Under the pieces are notes generated by a model, which was not told the DNA's origin, made no database searches, and worked only from the letters and a program-made list of their open reading frames with translations. This document shows, one piece after another, positions 23,640 to 36,208 of a stretch of 64,000 bases of DNA. Numbering within the stretch: the first letter of the stretch is position 1; each line of letters starts with the position of its first letter. A program made the position numbers and the translations under genes. Origin of the DNA: Nageia nagi (lineage: Eukaryota > Pinophyta); contig JBITNC010000001.1 in NCBI GenBank assembly GCA_050084985.1, positions 44,888,001 through 44,952,000 on the forward strand, written 5' to 3'.

Positions 23640-24480
23640 AAAAAGCTTAGAGGTAGCTTCTAATATCTTTAGATCAATGGAGAATCTACCTTTTGAAATT
23701 ACATGCCCAAGTAGCTTTCCTTAATCAATGAGAAATATGGATTTCTTCATAGTCAATGAGATTCCAAACTCTTGGCACTTTAAAAAGTTTTATCAGAGAC
23801 ACTGCAAGTGGTCCTTCTTCTCTTTTGAAAAAATTATGATATCATCTAAGTATACTAGAATATATTTATTGGTTAATTCTTCAAATTCATAGTCCATTTC
23901 CCTTTAAAATGTTTCTCTAGTAGCAGATAGATTGAATGGTATTCATTGAAAAGCAAACATTCCCCAATTTGTAGTGAATGTAGTTTTATGTTGTTCCTCA
24001 TCTTTTACTTAGATTTGATTGTAACCTAATAATCCATAAAAGAAATATAAGTATTCAAATATAACAATAGTGTGGAGTATCTATTTCATGGGAGGCAAAG
24101 GCTAATTTTCCTTAAGTGAGGTCCTATTGAGATTATGGAAATCTACACAACCTAATATCCTATCACATTATCATCTCTATTTTGGGGTTTACTGGCCTTT
24201 ATTTTTGTCAAAAATGCAATTTTCCTTCAATTCAATGGTGTGTTGAATGACATCTCTATTGGACACCTTAAGGTATTCATAGCTTCAAGCCATGATGCTA
24301 ACAAATTCCTTCACAAGGTCAGCTAACTCTTGAATATATTTAGATTAATTATTTATGCCAACCTTTAGAACTTTATTGCGAGCTATCTCTAATTATTAAA
24401 ATTTCTTAGGAGGAGGTACAATATTCTCTCTTTTCAATTAATTATCTCTATTAAAGAGGTTTTCAAATGATATAACACCT
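23640..24480 (-). pseudogene. Gypsy reverse transcriptase of the giant element
   Basis: The minus strand shows GCVDFHNLNRTSLKENQPLP, then the palm segment ILHTIVIFEYLYFFYGLLGY and KTTFTTNWGMFAFQ. The catalytic box is YLDD at 23841-23852 in the context NKYILVYLDDIIIFSKEKKDH. The upstream block has the 'SYEYLKVSNRDVIQHTIELK' form found before gypsy RT. At least five stops interrupt the frame; for example the usual W before SYE and the R before MPF are stops. Confidence 0.8.
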
Positions 24481-24689
24481 TTGGCAAAATATTATTCCTC
24501 ACTTGTAAGACATCTTCTCCTTTGAAAGCCTCAACTAATGAATATTGGCTATTTGAACACAATAATTGTGTAGCCAAGAACACATTTATGCCTTTATAAC
24601 TATTAAACACCTACTAAAAATAGTCATTGTCTAGGATAGAGGGATTGAAAATTATGCATATGCCTTTCCTCTTTAGCTAATGATGAGTG

Positions 24690-25085
24690 GGATCAAACTT
24701 TGATCCTTTTTGAGCTAAAGTATTAGTCTCACAATAATGATCCTTGGGTATTGTAGTGGTAATTAAAGCACTCTAATTTTCCACTAAATACCACACTCTA
24801 TTTCTATATTTATTTATGTATTGATGCTTTGCTAAGCATTTATTTGTCACTTGATTGGTGATTCGCTCTAAATCAACAAAAATAATTAGGCACTTTATCT
24901 TCAATTTATCTACATGTTCTAATCCTAGACACAAGACTTCATATTCTATTATATTATTTGTGTAACTTCATTTCATATAGAATAAATATCTTTTTGTCTC
25001 TCTAGTAGGAGACTTTGAAACATCTACACCAACATAATTCTTTAATTTTGCTTCGTCAAAGTACAATGTACATAACTCTTATTCT
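24690..25085 (-). pseudogene. Archaeal-type RNase H (aRNH) located before the RT
   Basis: The minus strand gives LYFDEAKLKNYVGVDVSKSP (first catalytic Asp), SYTNNIIEYEVLCLGLE (Glu) and LIIFVDLERITNQV (third Asp; GDS is usual). The closing segment ALITTTIPKDH is followed by 'TNTLAQKGSKFDP', matching the I.H.PR..N..AD.LA..GS end of this family. In Tat elements an aRNH usually follows the RT-linked RNase H, as it does in the Tat element at 29.5-37.8 kb. Here it lies between protease and RT. Two stops are present. Confidence 0.7.
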
Positions 25086-25525
25086 CTTAATTCTTGAAGG
25101 GTAAGGGTTGGAGGATTAGTTATCTATTCAAGAATTATATAGTTTCCCTTGCCTTTAATATCAATCTACTTGATCACAAGTTTAGAAACTAAATCTACAT
25201 AATCCAATTCCATTTCAACTACATTGGATAACATGGCTTTCTCACTTATCATATTTATGTGAGGGAGTGTCGCTATGAGAAATCTTAAGTCAAGATCATT
25301 AACAACCTTAAACATTTTACTCTTAAATGGAATGGTTATATGGTAATAATCCATAGTTAGGCACCCTCTTATTTTGAAGGTGAATTATCTTGACAAGCAT
25401 AGACCAAACATAGGTGGAACATGTATAACTATGACATCCTAGAGGACAAAGACTCCTGGATTCTTGTGAAGTTTTATTAGGAAATCTTTCACAACACCAT
25501 TTATTTTTATATTAATACCATCCAA

Positions 25526-25720
25526 CTAGATAATTTTAGGGGAATCCTTAGTGTAGTTTAATCTAATGACATTAGATACCTTCTTTAGTATTATAGGCAT
25601 GGATGCCCCTAATTCTATTGTGCAATTGTATATAATGTATCCTTCAAACTCAAGGGATATGTAGAAAGGAGGAGGTCTATTTTTATCCATACTTGGTAAC
25701 TTTATAGTTGCATCCAAATT
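25526..25720 (-). pseudogene. Retroviral-type aspartic protease of the giant element
   Basis: A 63-codon open segment contains YIIYNCTIELGASMPIIL, corresponding to the catalytic D(L/S)GA with Asp replaced by Glu, then a hydrophobic strand. Flanking sequence continues with VFVLQDVIVIHVPPMFGL. The catalytic Asp to Glu change would abolish activity. It lies between gag and the aRNH. Confidence 0.6.
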
Positions 25721-26265
25721 GTAGTTCTATCTTTCATCTCCTTCAATATGGATCATGAGTATTGACTTCAATAAGTCAATTTATCTAGGAATGCATAAGC
25801 ATCAAGGAGTGATGCTCTTGGTGGAATTATTTTCAACTCATACATAATGTTGTATGGAGAAATGCAATAATAACTCTCATATGAATATTTCTTTTGTAAG
25901 AGCAAGCTGCTTCTTCTCTTTGGGTTCTTATTACTCATAGGTATCTAAATCTCTTAGCTGCCTTCTCCCTTTATTGGATTTCCAAGGAAGCAAAAGGTTG
26001 ATCAACTAATTATTTTCCTCAAACTTATTTTTTAGGAAATTTTTTTTATGTGGTAACATATTCACCCAAAGGCCTCTTTTATGGTAACTTAGGATGTGGG
26101 AATTAGCTGGGTGATATTGGATCTGTCTTTGAGGTAGGAATTATTTGGCAATAGATCTAGTCTCAATCGCTCTATTGGAATATTTTATAAGAATCATAAA
26201 ATTTTCCTCTGATACTACTTCATCCATGTAATAACTAGTATCAACCCCTCCATTAGACACTAGCC

Positions 26266-27620
26266 TCATATGATGTTTATAGATGGAATAAGTATTGTAT
26301 ACATGAGGATCATTATAGGCTTTGCACCAATATTAATTAGGTGGAGGGTTGTATGCCTTTGGAGACATATAGAATCTATTTGATCGAGGAGGTTTCCTCT
26401 ACTATAGTGGTTGATATCTATTTGGAAAGGGATACCTTCTTTTTTTCCCTTCATCATCCCTCTAATCATAATAATATATCCTCTAAGATGTTCTTTGTTC
26501 ATATACCCTTTGGTTAGAAAAGGTTCTCATCAAACATTCTAATTTAGTAATCTTCATATGATTAGTGTTCTCTTATTACTGCACACTACTATAAGAGATA
26601 GGTGTAGGAAGTGATAATTGAGCAATAGGTGCAAGCAAATCAAGTTGAAGTTGTGATGCTGATAGTTGCAATTGGGGTGCTTGAGCTATAAGTGGAAGAG
26701 GATAATTTTGCATTGGAGTTTGCATGGAAGAGGAACGTACATATATCATAGGTGTAAATACTCTAGTAAGGAGTTTTACTACCAAAATGTGGGCATCTTA
26801 AACTTGTAAGGTGACTTTATAGATCTCAAAAAATTATTGAGGACCATTCATGTGGATTCTAGCAACTAGATATAGAGTAAAATCTCTAAGATAAGACATT
26901 AAAGCCATGGAAGAATTTGGTCTCATAGATAAAATAATTATAGCCTAAAATTTAACAAATCTAAGGTTGAAATCTAATATATTCTCCATAGGATCTTTTT
27001 TAATGATAGTAAATTGAGATAGTAAAGAGTAAGGATCACCAACCTCATTAAACTCCAGAATTAGAGGTTTTGCAAGCTAAGTCCATGTGGATATGGAATT
27101 GGTATAAAGCATTTGGTACCAATCAATAAATTTACCAAAGAGAGACATAGAAAACAATCTAAGAATATCATATTCATGGATAATGTTATGCTTCTTCATC
27201 ATCTCCATGATGTCTTGATAGTGCTCATAAGTAGTGTTCTCATAATCATCCCAATATTGCAAAGCTTTAGGTGTATGCACTAGAATCTCATGGGGATTCA
27301 TAATATCAATAGATCCAAAAGAATTACACTCTAGGTACACTTGAGATGCAACTTGCTAATCTATTTGAATAGGTTTATTGATTCTACTCCTTCATCTAGG
27401 AGGAAAAATTGAATTTAGTGTAGTGGGGGTAAAAATATGAGTCAGATCTATGAGAGACTTGGATTTTCTAATAAGAGTTCTAATAGATCTTGGAGGACTT
27501 ATAGTGCTATAGGATTCTTTTACTTTCCTATTCTGAGACCTTGTTCTCATAATCAACATAACTAGAAGAAATGGATCTTGGAGGATCTTTTCTTGGGTTC
27601 AATTCTTTATCAAGAAAGAT
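26266..27620 (-). pseudogene. Gypsy gag of the giant element
   Basis: The Retrotrans_gag motif is clear at 27077-27340: RLFSMSLFGKFIDWYQMLYT followed by NSISTWT. The helical continuation near 26900-27060 includes FTIIKKDPMENILDF. A Gln/Leu/Pro-rich stretch at 26576-26785 follows, then a knuckle-like WCKAYNDPHVYNTY near 26330, where CKAC..TC would be expected (two Cys read as Tyr). Stops separate the pieces. It makes the capsid in active elements. Confidence 0.7.
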
Positions 27621-27711
27621 CGAGTTTCATCTAAGCAAAGTCACCATCACGATACAAGGATCATGAACAATATAAATAGGGTGGGATATCATCCCATTGG
27701 GAATGAAAAAA

Positions 27712-29006
27712 TGAATTATACTACTATTGAATAGAATGTGGTAATACATGTGCATGTATATCAAATCCATAGTAGTAATTTTCAAGGATGCAATTCCTAT
27801 TTCTAGAAATAACATCTCTATAGAAGGTTGAATCCTTTTTAGGACTAAATACATAAAATACATAAGCAAATACTATGGGAACTAAGCTTTACTAAGTGAA
27901 AAATATTTTGATTGTTATGCTACTGAGTGTACAAAAAATAATAATAAAAAATCTAAACCAACCCAACCATTCATTGAAGCAGAATCCAAGTTGGTCGAAT
28001 ATTTTGATTTTATAGCCTTCAAATTAAGCATAAAATTCCAAATTATAACACAACATAAAATCCTTATATAAATAGATTAATTACTAATCATATTTTACAA
28101 CCCATAAAGTACCAATAAATAGATTACATAATTATTTAAGAACAATGAAAGGAAAATCATAATGAAGAGATCAAGAAGCAATTAATCTTCTATTAAAACT
28201 TAGTGTAGGTAAATAATAGGGGAAACATCTAATGTATCTTACCCCTTTTCCTTCCAAAATTTCACTATTTATAGCTTACATTCTAATGAATCTATCATAA
28301 CTAACTTATAACAAACTTTGACATAAAAATAACCTATAACTAACTTCATATCAGGTTTGATTTTGATATAGTTTACTATCTAGATCCAAATATTCAACTC
28401 TCTTAGAGTAATTTCCTACATATTTGAATGGATTTGATATATTTGGAGATTACAAATTGGATTTAGTGATTATAATTTTCTTTTGGAAGGAAATACCTAT
28501 TATAATATAATACCTATGGAACCCACATGACTGAGACTTGAGTCTTCAAAATCATATAGGGAGCATGTAATCATACTAAAATTTCCCTTTCTTTATACTC
28601 AAATCACTCCTTGTGGTTTTTTAGATTGATTTTTATGTGTGGAGAAATCCTCTAGAATATCATCCTTTTCACTCCATCAAAATCAAATACTTATCAAAAG
28701 AGTTGGGGCCACATTTTTTCTAACTCCATCATACCTATAGCAATATCTATGCCTAAAAAAATTATCAAAGTTCCACCAAAGCTAAATACCATGAAATTAT
28801 TGATTAATTCCTTTTCTTTATTGATTCGTCCACACTTTCATTAGGTTGAGTGTGTATACAAATTGCAAAACTTTTGCCAAAATTAAACTTCAAGATTTTG
28901 CATAAAATTAGCTAATTATGATCATGCCAATAGCACTATAGCTACCAAAAGGGTGTACCCATGTAAAATCACCTTATTTATCTAGGAAAATATGTATAAT
29001 TATACA
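27712..29006 (-). repeat. 5' LTR of the giant gypsy element
   Basis: It matches 10298-11667 as described for that entry; the right edge is placed at TATACA. No convincing primer site adjoins the left edge. Confidence 0.75.
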
Positions 29007-29122
29007 ACTACATTTACAAGATCTCAAAAGATATATCATGCTTCAACATTATTCATAATATTATCACACAACTAATTAAAAATAGTAAGGTTATTAACAT
29101 TGCTTAAACTATAGATTAAAAA

Positions 29123-29459
29123 TGTTATAATCAAAATAATAATAATTAGGGTTATTTATATTATATTCAATTTAACTAATTAACCACAAAAAGTAGTAAA
29201 TTATGACATGAAATATGATAATAACCTAATTAACCTTGACTTGTTAAACTAGATTTATGAAAGATACAAACTTATACTTTACCTATCATGATGAATAAAG
29301 GTTATATTCAATCAAAAGGAGATGAACGATGAGATTCTTTGAACAACAAAACCACAAATCCAACATCAAATCAATGTTGATGATAGGATTCTAATGATGC
29401 TAATCAGTTACCTTTCTAGATTGCCTCTCCCTTTCACTTGATATCACAATCAATCCTTT
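29123..29459 (-). repeat. 3' LTR of the gag-only element, first half
   Basis: It starts TGTTATAATCAAAATAATAA like 51212. It runs into CCTTT (29455-29459), the target duplication made by the Tat element, and resumes at 37812. Confidence 0.8.
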
Positions 29460-30095
29460 TATAGACCTCAAATAATGTGTAAATGATATAATTAATGCAC
29501 TATTTATCCATAATATTTTATTGAAGCATATATAAAAAATATGATGTCAAATGAATAATGATAAATAATGTACCTTCATTGTAATTACATAAACATCATA
29601 TAAGGAAATCCATTCATCATACATGAACATGAATTCATCCATACACATGCCACCAATGACCCATAAATGTTATGCCACTATCTTCATGGAATAAATAGAA
29701 TCACCAACAAAATAAAACTATGCAAGACTGGAGTGAAGGGTTTAATAGATCCATGTAGATACAGTGTTACAAAACATCATTGTTGGTAGGATAGAGTGAT
29801 ATTGCATTTGTTTAATTCTCTCTAAGATCATTTATGCCCTTACATGATTCCTTTTATGTTGGATTTGATTTATTTTTATAGCAACATCTTTGCCTTCTTG
29901 GATTCTTGGGATCATTGCACATTACATCATTTTGGGAGTCTTTTTAGACATTTGACTCCTTTTACATTATACAATGGTCCTTTACATTGATTACATTACT
30001 TTAGGTATTATTTTAACCTGCTTTTTATAATAAATATCATTAAAGCTCTAAAATGAATTATCTAATATATACTACTTCATTTCTAGGTGTCTACA
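29460..30095 (-). repeat. 3' LTR of the Tat element
   Basis: The plus strand starts TATAGACCTC (TG has become TA) and ends TAGGTGTCTACA. It matches 37177-37811 throughout with scattered differences. Confidence 0.92.
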
Positions 30096-30115
30096 TTTTG
30101 TCCCTCTTTAGAGGT
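30096..30115 (-). other. Polypurine tract of the Tat element
   Basis: The minus strand reads AAAGAGGGACAAAA directly before TGTAGACACC of the LTR, the normal arrangement for Tat elements. Confidence 0.85.
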
Positions 30116-31077
30116 GTGATTGAAGCAATGAGATTACATGTCCAAAGAAGTATAGAATAAAAGTTTTGAGAACTTTGAAGTTGTTGATTTACTATCCTTT
30201 GAAAATGATGTTGATGGTGAGGGTCATTTGCTACCCCCTTTTGGCTTGGGTGCACCAGGAAAGCTCCTTAAGTGGTGTTATCAAGGAAAAATATGAAAAA
30301 CTATGTCTCATCAACCACTATGATGTCTTTTTTTTGGAAGGAACTCTTCTACTAGATAATATTATAGTCCCATGCCCAATATTTGAAATAGAAGATTTAT
30401 TTTTTCCCCTTGTACTATTCAACCATGAATCTAGCCATTCCATCATGTATGATACTGAGGAATCTATCATACTTACATCCATGCCTTGAGATAGAAGAGT
30501 TATCTTTTTATATTATATAATTTCCATGATGTAAATGCCATTGATAATGTAGGAATAGTAAGCACATCATTGGTGATGTAGGTTTTTCTATATTTTCTCC
30601 TATTTTTTGTGATATAGGTTTCTACAAAAAGGTGTTAGTCATACCTTGCATAAAACTATTATGGATGCATAGTGAGTTCTATTATACATTGATGATGAAT
30701 CATTATCAGTAATCTACTTATGACTACATCATTGATTTGTCTTTTAAGTGAGTAAACTCTCACTAGCCATTTCATTGGCCATTGATGATCTTGCATTTTA
30801 TGTCCATGGTTTGCAAACATTATACTACCCTATTTTCTTTTGCATTCCACACTACCGATGGTGCATCAATAGTAATACATGTTGCTAGCTACATGGAAAT
30901 AGAATAATATTGAAAATGAAAAAGTATGATACAAGTACCTTGCATAATATTTTTTATGTTTTGCAAGGAATGGAGCCATTGCTCCTATGCATAAAAGCAT
31001 TTGAGATGGGTGGCATTGAAGGTATTGGATTCTTCTTTTCCATCCATGGATGATAATATGTACACTCCTAAGCCTAT
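30116..31077 (-). other. Tat 3' untranslated region
   Basis: About 1 kb between integrase and the purine tract without a minus-strand gene. A 107-codon plus-strand open frame at 30166-30489 has no recognisable motif; I regard it as unproven, although some plant elements do carry antisense ORFs here. Confidence 0.4.
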
Positions 31078-32175
31078 TTATTCTATTACAACAAATGTAC
31101 CTAGATAATTAGGTTTAAATTTGCCTTTTGATTCACCATTTGTTGTCGCTTTATTGATATTCTCTTTCAACACTAAATCTCCCATGTTAAACTCTTTAGC
31201 TTTTATCTTTTTCCCAAATGCTCTCTTGATTTTTACATGATATACCTTTTGATGTTCAATTTCTTTGATTCTTTTTTCATCCAACAATTCCAATTATTGT
31301 AACCTTGTTTTTCTTGTATCTTCATTAGAAATTTTTTCTTGCAATGAGATCCTTAGTGATGGGATATCCAATTCCAATGGTACAATATCTTCATGCCTAT
31401 ACACCAATGAGAAAGGTGTTTCCCCAATTGCTATCCTAATGCTAGTCTTATATGCCCATAAAGTATATGGAAGTTCTTCATGCCAATCCTTCTTATATTT
31501 ATCCCATGTTTTTGAAAGAATGCTTTTAATGGTCTTGTTGCTGGCTTTAGCTTGACCATTTCCTTAAGGATAATAGACTAAAGAGAATGATTGATCAATA
31601 TGAAACTTCTTACAAAAAGTTCTTATCTCCTTTCCTTTGAAATTTTGTCCATTATCTGTAATCAACTTTTGTGGCACACCAAATTGGGTAATAATATTCT
31701 CAATAATGAAAGTAATAATCTTATATTGAGTGTTTGAATTCATTGGTACAGACTTCACCCACTTGGTAGTGAACTCAGTAGATGTGATGACAAACTTGTG
31801 GTCATCCCTTGAATGAGGGTTAATCATACTGATCAAGTTAATCCCCCAAGTAGCAAATGGTCATGGTGACATAATAGAGTGCAACTCTTGAGTAGGTTGC
31901 TTTTCTAAATTGGCATGTTTTTGACATTGTAAACATGTTTTTACATGAGCTTTACAATATTCCTCTATAGTAGGCCAATAATATCCAATTTTTAAAAATT
32001 TTGTATATAAAGCTTTTGCATGAAAATATCCACCACATAAACCATCATGAGCTTGTTCTAGTGTCATATCTATCTCATGTTGAGTTAAACAATGTAATAA
32101 ACAACATTCAAATGATATTTGATATAAAACATCACCAATTATGATATACCTTATGGAAGTTCTTTTCAATCTCAC
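31078..32175 (-). pseudogene. Tat integrase
   Basis: Three open segments cover the protein. At 31861-32175 is the HHCC zinc domain (HDGLCGG, then H, then CLQCQKH). At 31564-31836 is the core, with TEFTTKWVKSVPM and the second catalytic Asp in LITDNGQNFKG. At 31078-31293 is the C-terminal domain ending GKFKPNYLGTFVV. The first catalytic Asp lies between the first two segments, where a stop interrupts. It joins element cDNA to host DNA in active copies. Confidence 0.85.
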
Positions 32176-32280
32176 CGTTTCATTTCAATCAAAACTATCA
32201 AGAATTATTTCATGCTTTAAGTAATTGTAGATTTCAAAATACCAATTCTAAAAATCATTCTCCTTTATAATCAAACAAGT

Positions 32281-32760
32281 CTAAATTCCTTGCATATCCT
32301 CAATGTAATAAGGAGAGCTTAACTTATGAATTTTTAAAATACTCTCCTTATATTCAATTTCAATTGATACAAGATAAGCTACACTCGTCATATCATTTGC
32401 ATACCTATTGTTGTTCCTTGGTATATTTTGAATAGTATATCTATAAAAATGATCCAATAAATCATTAACCACTAATTCATATGGCCTTAAATTCTCATCT
32501 TTTGTATCAAAAATATCTTGTACTTGGTTAATGACAAGTTTGAGTCCCCATATATCTCTATGTACTTAATTTTCAAGATAACAATAGCTTTCAATCCTAG
32601 TATCAGTTCCTCATATTCAGCCATATTATTTGTACATTCAATACCAAGTTTGTAGGCCATAGGGATTACCTCATTTGTAGGAGATACTAGTATAATACCT
32701 ACCCCTGCTCTGTAGGAAGATTTTGAACCATCTAATTACAACATCCAAATGGTAGGCTCA
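32281..32760 (-). pseudogene. Tat archaeal-type RNase H (aRNH)
   Basis: The minus strand reads GSKSSYRAGVGIILVSPTNE, then GIECTNNMAEYEELILGLKA (catalytic Glu) and IEIYGDSNLSL (catalytic Asp). The end at 32281-32472 contains NIPRNNNRYANDM, matching the PR.N..AD motif. It follows the RT-linked RNase H, the usual Tat position. Stops and a frame change break it. Confidence 0.85.
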
Positions 32761-32960
32761 TCTTCTATGAGATACACATACTCATCAAGTATGGAGATTT
32801 CGTCAAAATCATGTTGCTGATAGCCTTCTATTATACCTTCACATCACTAACATCATGGATCATCTTGATATTCATTTGGAAATTATTTGTGCACCATTGA
32901 TTATCCATTTTGAGGGAATTCAGTGATCAAATCTACAATTTTGTATCCTTTAACTAACTT

Positions 32961-33340
32961 TTACTTTACCACATTAATATCAAATTCTTGTAATAACATC
33001 AACCATTTTGCTACTCTTCCTAACAAATGTAGTTTAGCCATAAGATATTTAAATGGATTAATGGGACTAATAATAAATGTAGTGCAATATAGCATGTAAT
33101 TCCTTAATATTTTAGTAGAAAATACAATACCATAGCAAAGATTTTCCATTGGGGTATATCTAGTTTCATAATCTATTAATATCTTATTGAGATAATAGAT
33201 AACCCTCTCTTTATTTTTTACATATTTTTGACAAAGCATTTCCCCCAATGCATATAATGTAGGTGAGATATACAAATAAGTAGGCTTGGATATGTCCATG
33301 AGAACTAGGATTAGTGGGTTTAGCAAGTATTTTTTAATGT
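32961..33340 (-). pseudogene. Tat RT-linked RNase H
   Basis: An open segment of 121 codons: YLYISPTLYALGEMLCQKY, then RVIYYLNKILIDYETRYTPM and a C-terminal LLQEFDINVV. This is the decayed gypsy RNase H, whose usual catalytic residues are weak in Tat elements. Confidence 0.8.
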
Positions 33341-33429
33341 TTTCAAAATCTTTTTAACATTTATCATCCCATGAAAACTTAACATCCTTCTTTAATAAAT
33401 GAGTAAATGGCCTACAATTATCCCCAAGC

Positions 33430-34130
33430 TATGAAATAAATAATCTAACTGAAATAATTTTTCCTTGAAGACTTCTCAATTGTTTTAAATTTTTTGGTGG
33501 AGGCATACTAATTATTTCTTTCACTTTTTTAGGATCTACCTCTATTACTCTTTTAGAAAACATAAATCCTAACAATTTTTTTTGAAGTAACTCCAAAAGC
33601 ACACTTTTGAGGTTTGAGTCTAAGTTTGTACCTTTTCAAGATGTTGAATACTTTCTCAAGTGCTTATAGGTGATCCTAACCTTACCTAGATTTAACCAAG
33701 ATATCATCAACATACATCTCAATCATCTTGTGAATATGCTCATGAAACATGGTGACCATATCCCTTTGATAAGTAGCTCCTATATTTTTTAGGCCAAATG
33801 GCACAACCTTCCAACAAAAATTACCCCATGGAGTAGTAAAATTGGTTTTATGTTGGTTAGCTAGATTGATCAATATTTGATTATAACAAGAAAATCCATC
33901 CATAAAAGATAATGTATCATGACTAGCTATACTATACACAATCATATCAATATTTGGTAATGGAAAATCATTCTTAGGACATGCATTATTAATATCTCTA
34001 AAATTAGTATATACACATATTTCACCATTTGGCTTGGAAATAAGAATAATTTTAGCCAACCACTTAGAATAATCAATGGGTTTAATAAATCCAACATTCA
34101 AGTACTTCTATATTTCTTTCTTGACTAATA
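33430..34130 (-). pseudogene. Tat reverse transcriptase
   Basis: A 139-codon open segment at 33682-34101 covers fingers and palm: VGFIKPIDYSKWLAKIILIS, NNACPKNDFPLPNID, then KTNFTTPWGNFCWKVVPFGL and the catalytic YVDD at 33703-33714. YVDD and both catalytic Asp residues are intact. A stop just after ILVKSR ends the segment, and the thumb continues in broken form to about 33430. Confidence 0.88.
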
Positions 34131-35029
34131 GTGCCTTAGAGGGATGCATTTTTGTGGATTTTTCTGATTTGATTAGCATCCTTTTTAATGGTAAATTATG
34201 CATAATAAAGGAAGGATCTAAACTAGGCATATTAGTGTAAGACCAAGCAAAAATTGTATGGTGTTTAATAAACTTATTCTTGTACCTTTGTTATTGCAAG
34301 GGAGATATAGTTGCTCCAATTTAAATGAATTTTTAATCATATATGGTTCCAATATTAATGTTCACTAACTTCTCTTATGGAAATGTAAGCTTCTCTTTCT
34401 TTTGTAATAGATAAGGCAACTCCTCTAATTCTTGTATATCATTATCATACCATCCATGGGTTCAACATGAAAAGCTTCATTAAAATTTATCTCTTGACCA
34501 AAATGTGCATATTCATTGAGGATATAGCTTGTGTTTTTTTTCTCATTAGATTTGGGCAACTCTTAATGTGTCCCTAAGTATTAAAGAATATCATCATTAG
34601 TAGTAAAGCAATTGAATTCAAGTAATCAATTCATAGAACTTTATCAATGTAATAAAATAATTTAATCAAATTGCAATCCTTAACAAATTTAATTGGTCCC
34701 CATTTCTACTTTGTAGTTCCATCACTACCCAATTTGGTTTTGGTCATTTGAGCTTTAGAGTTATCAAAAAAAGTGGTTATTCCTTATTCATTTCTACCTA
34801 AGCTTCCCCCTTTGTATTTGTAATTTTATACCATGTATTTATGTACAAAAAGAGATGGAAAGAGTTTACCCATTTTAGATGACAATGGTACTTGTATTAG
34901 AGGAGATTGAGTGGGTGGGATAGATGTAATAGAATAAGAACTTTCACCTTATTCAATATTTACATGAAGTTGGTGGCATTCTAGTAGGATCACATGCCAT
35001 TGATGACCCTCGATAGAGAGAATTTTAGG

Positions 35030-35748
35030 TCATCTCAATTCCTTGATGAATGTAAACAAATCTATGCCTTCAATTTTGTATGATCCCATCCTTGTCTCTG
35101 TAATATTAACATGCTTTTCTATAGTTGTCCCTAGTTTGGTATATTCCAAGGGCTCAATTTCATATCTTGGGGATATCATTACAAAGTCATCAAAATTTGT
35201 TGCATTACATAGTGCATAGGGCTTAGGATCTCCCAATATTGTATGCACCTCACCTTGAAATTTAAATTTTAATTTTCCATGCAAAGTAGAATGGAATGCA
35301 TTCATATCATGAAGCCAAGGCCTCCCCAAAAGTAGATTATAGGATAATTTTAAATCAACCACCTAGAATTTAGCTGCTACTATCCTTACTCCTATAGTTA
35401 TCATGATTGTAGCTATCCCACTAGTTTTTTAGATGAACTATCATAAGCTCTAATCCTAAATGTAGCTTATTCTAATTGAGATATATCTAAACCTTTTTCT
35501 TTCAATTGAGTCAAAAATAAGTAATGGGAACATACATTTATAGCTAACCCATTATCTACCATTGTTGTTTTAATTTTCCATCCATCAATCAAAGGTATAA
35601 TATACAAAGCTAGACATTCCTCTAGTATTTTCTTATCTATTTTTTCATATTTATAAAAGGAAATAACATCACATTCTTGGATAGCCCTAAGCTTCTCTAA
35701 AAACATGGTGGTTGATAGATTTGTAGGGATAATTCCTTTTTTAAACAA
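35030..35748 (-). pseudogene. Tat protease region
   Basis: The segment at 35467-35748 has MVDNGLAINVCS, corresponding to the catalytic D(S/T)G with SAIN context. The segment at 35030-35362 continues with YNLLLGRPWLHDM, typical of the retropepsin end in Tat elements. About 100 bases with a stop separate the two. Confidence 0.75.
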
Positions 35749-36208
35749 AGCATTAGGATCTCTCTATGTGTTGTGGATGTAGAAATGGGATCATACAAGC
35801 TAATTTTTGTAGGTGTATTTTTTAACTATACAATAATACTATATGTCTTTGGATTAGGTGGGATACTTAGTTATTTTGTAGTAAATAGATTGGGAACTTG
35901 GCATGGACATCCTCTTCTCAACCCAGAACACACCTCCTTTTCAACTATAATTGTATTAACTATATGTTGTTTATTTGAGGTAGTTTCATCAATTTGGTAT
36001 TTTCCTTGAGTAATGAGATCTAATGTAACCACCTCTAATGCCTTAAAAAAATTTGTAGCATGTCCTTTTCTTTGCTGATATGTGCAATAAGCATTGGATA
36101 TTTCGATAGGAATGTTATCATCTTATGCAGATCTTTCTAGAGGCTATAATAATCCTTTTTTTATGAGATCCCTCATAATAAATTGTGGTTGAGTTGGGAA
36201 TGTCTATA

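Larger units (their letters stand above)
10298..29006 (-). mobile_element. Giant Ty3/gypsy LTR retrotransposon with nested copia insertion
   Basis: Two ~1.3 kb LTR copies enclose, on the minus strand, gag, protease, an archaeal-type RNase H, RT, RNase H, integrase and a long post-integrase ORF. Removing the copia element at 13043-18993 leaves about 12.8 kb. Domain order in transcription direction (high to low coordinates) is gag, PR, aRNH, RT, RH, INT, extra ORF. The extra 3' ORF recalls Athila/Tat-type elements; the internal aRNH points to Tat relatives, although its position is unusual. No target duplication was found, so the ends are approximate. All reading frames carry multiple stops. 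Confidence 0.8.

Noticed and set aside
29100-29122. AACTATAGATT near the left edge of the gag-only element resembles AACTATAGAGATT at its right edge (51926)
   Set aside because: It is not adjacent to the left LTR edge and is longer than a normal 5 bp duplication, so it cannot be used as a target duplication without more copies.
30166-30489. 107-codon plus-strand open frame in the Tat 3' region
   Set aside because: No recognisable motif and unremarkable length for AT-rich DNA; reported only as part of the untranslated region.
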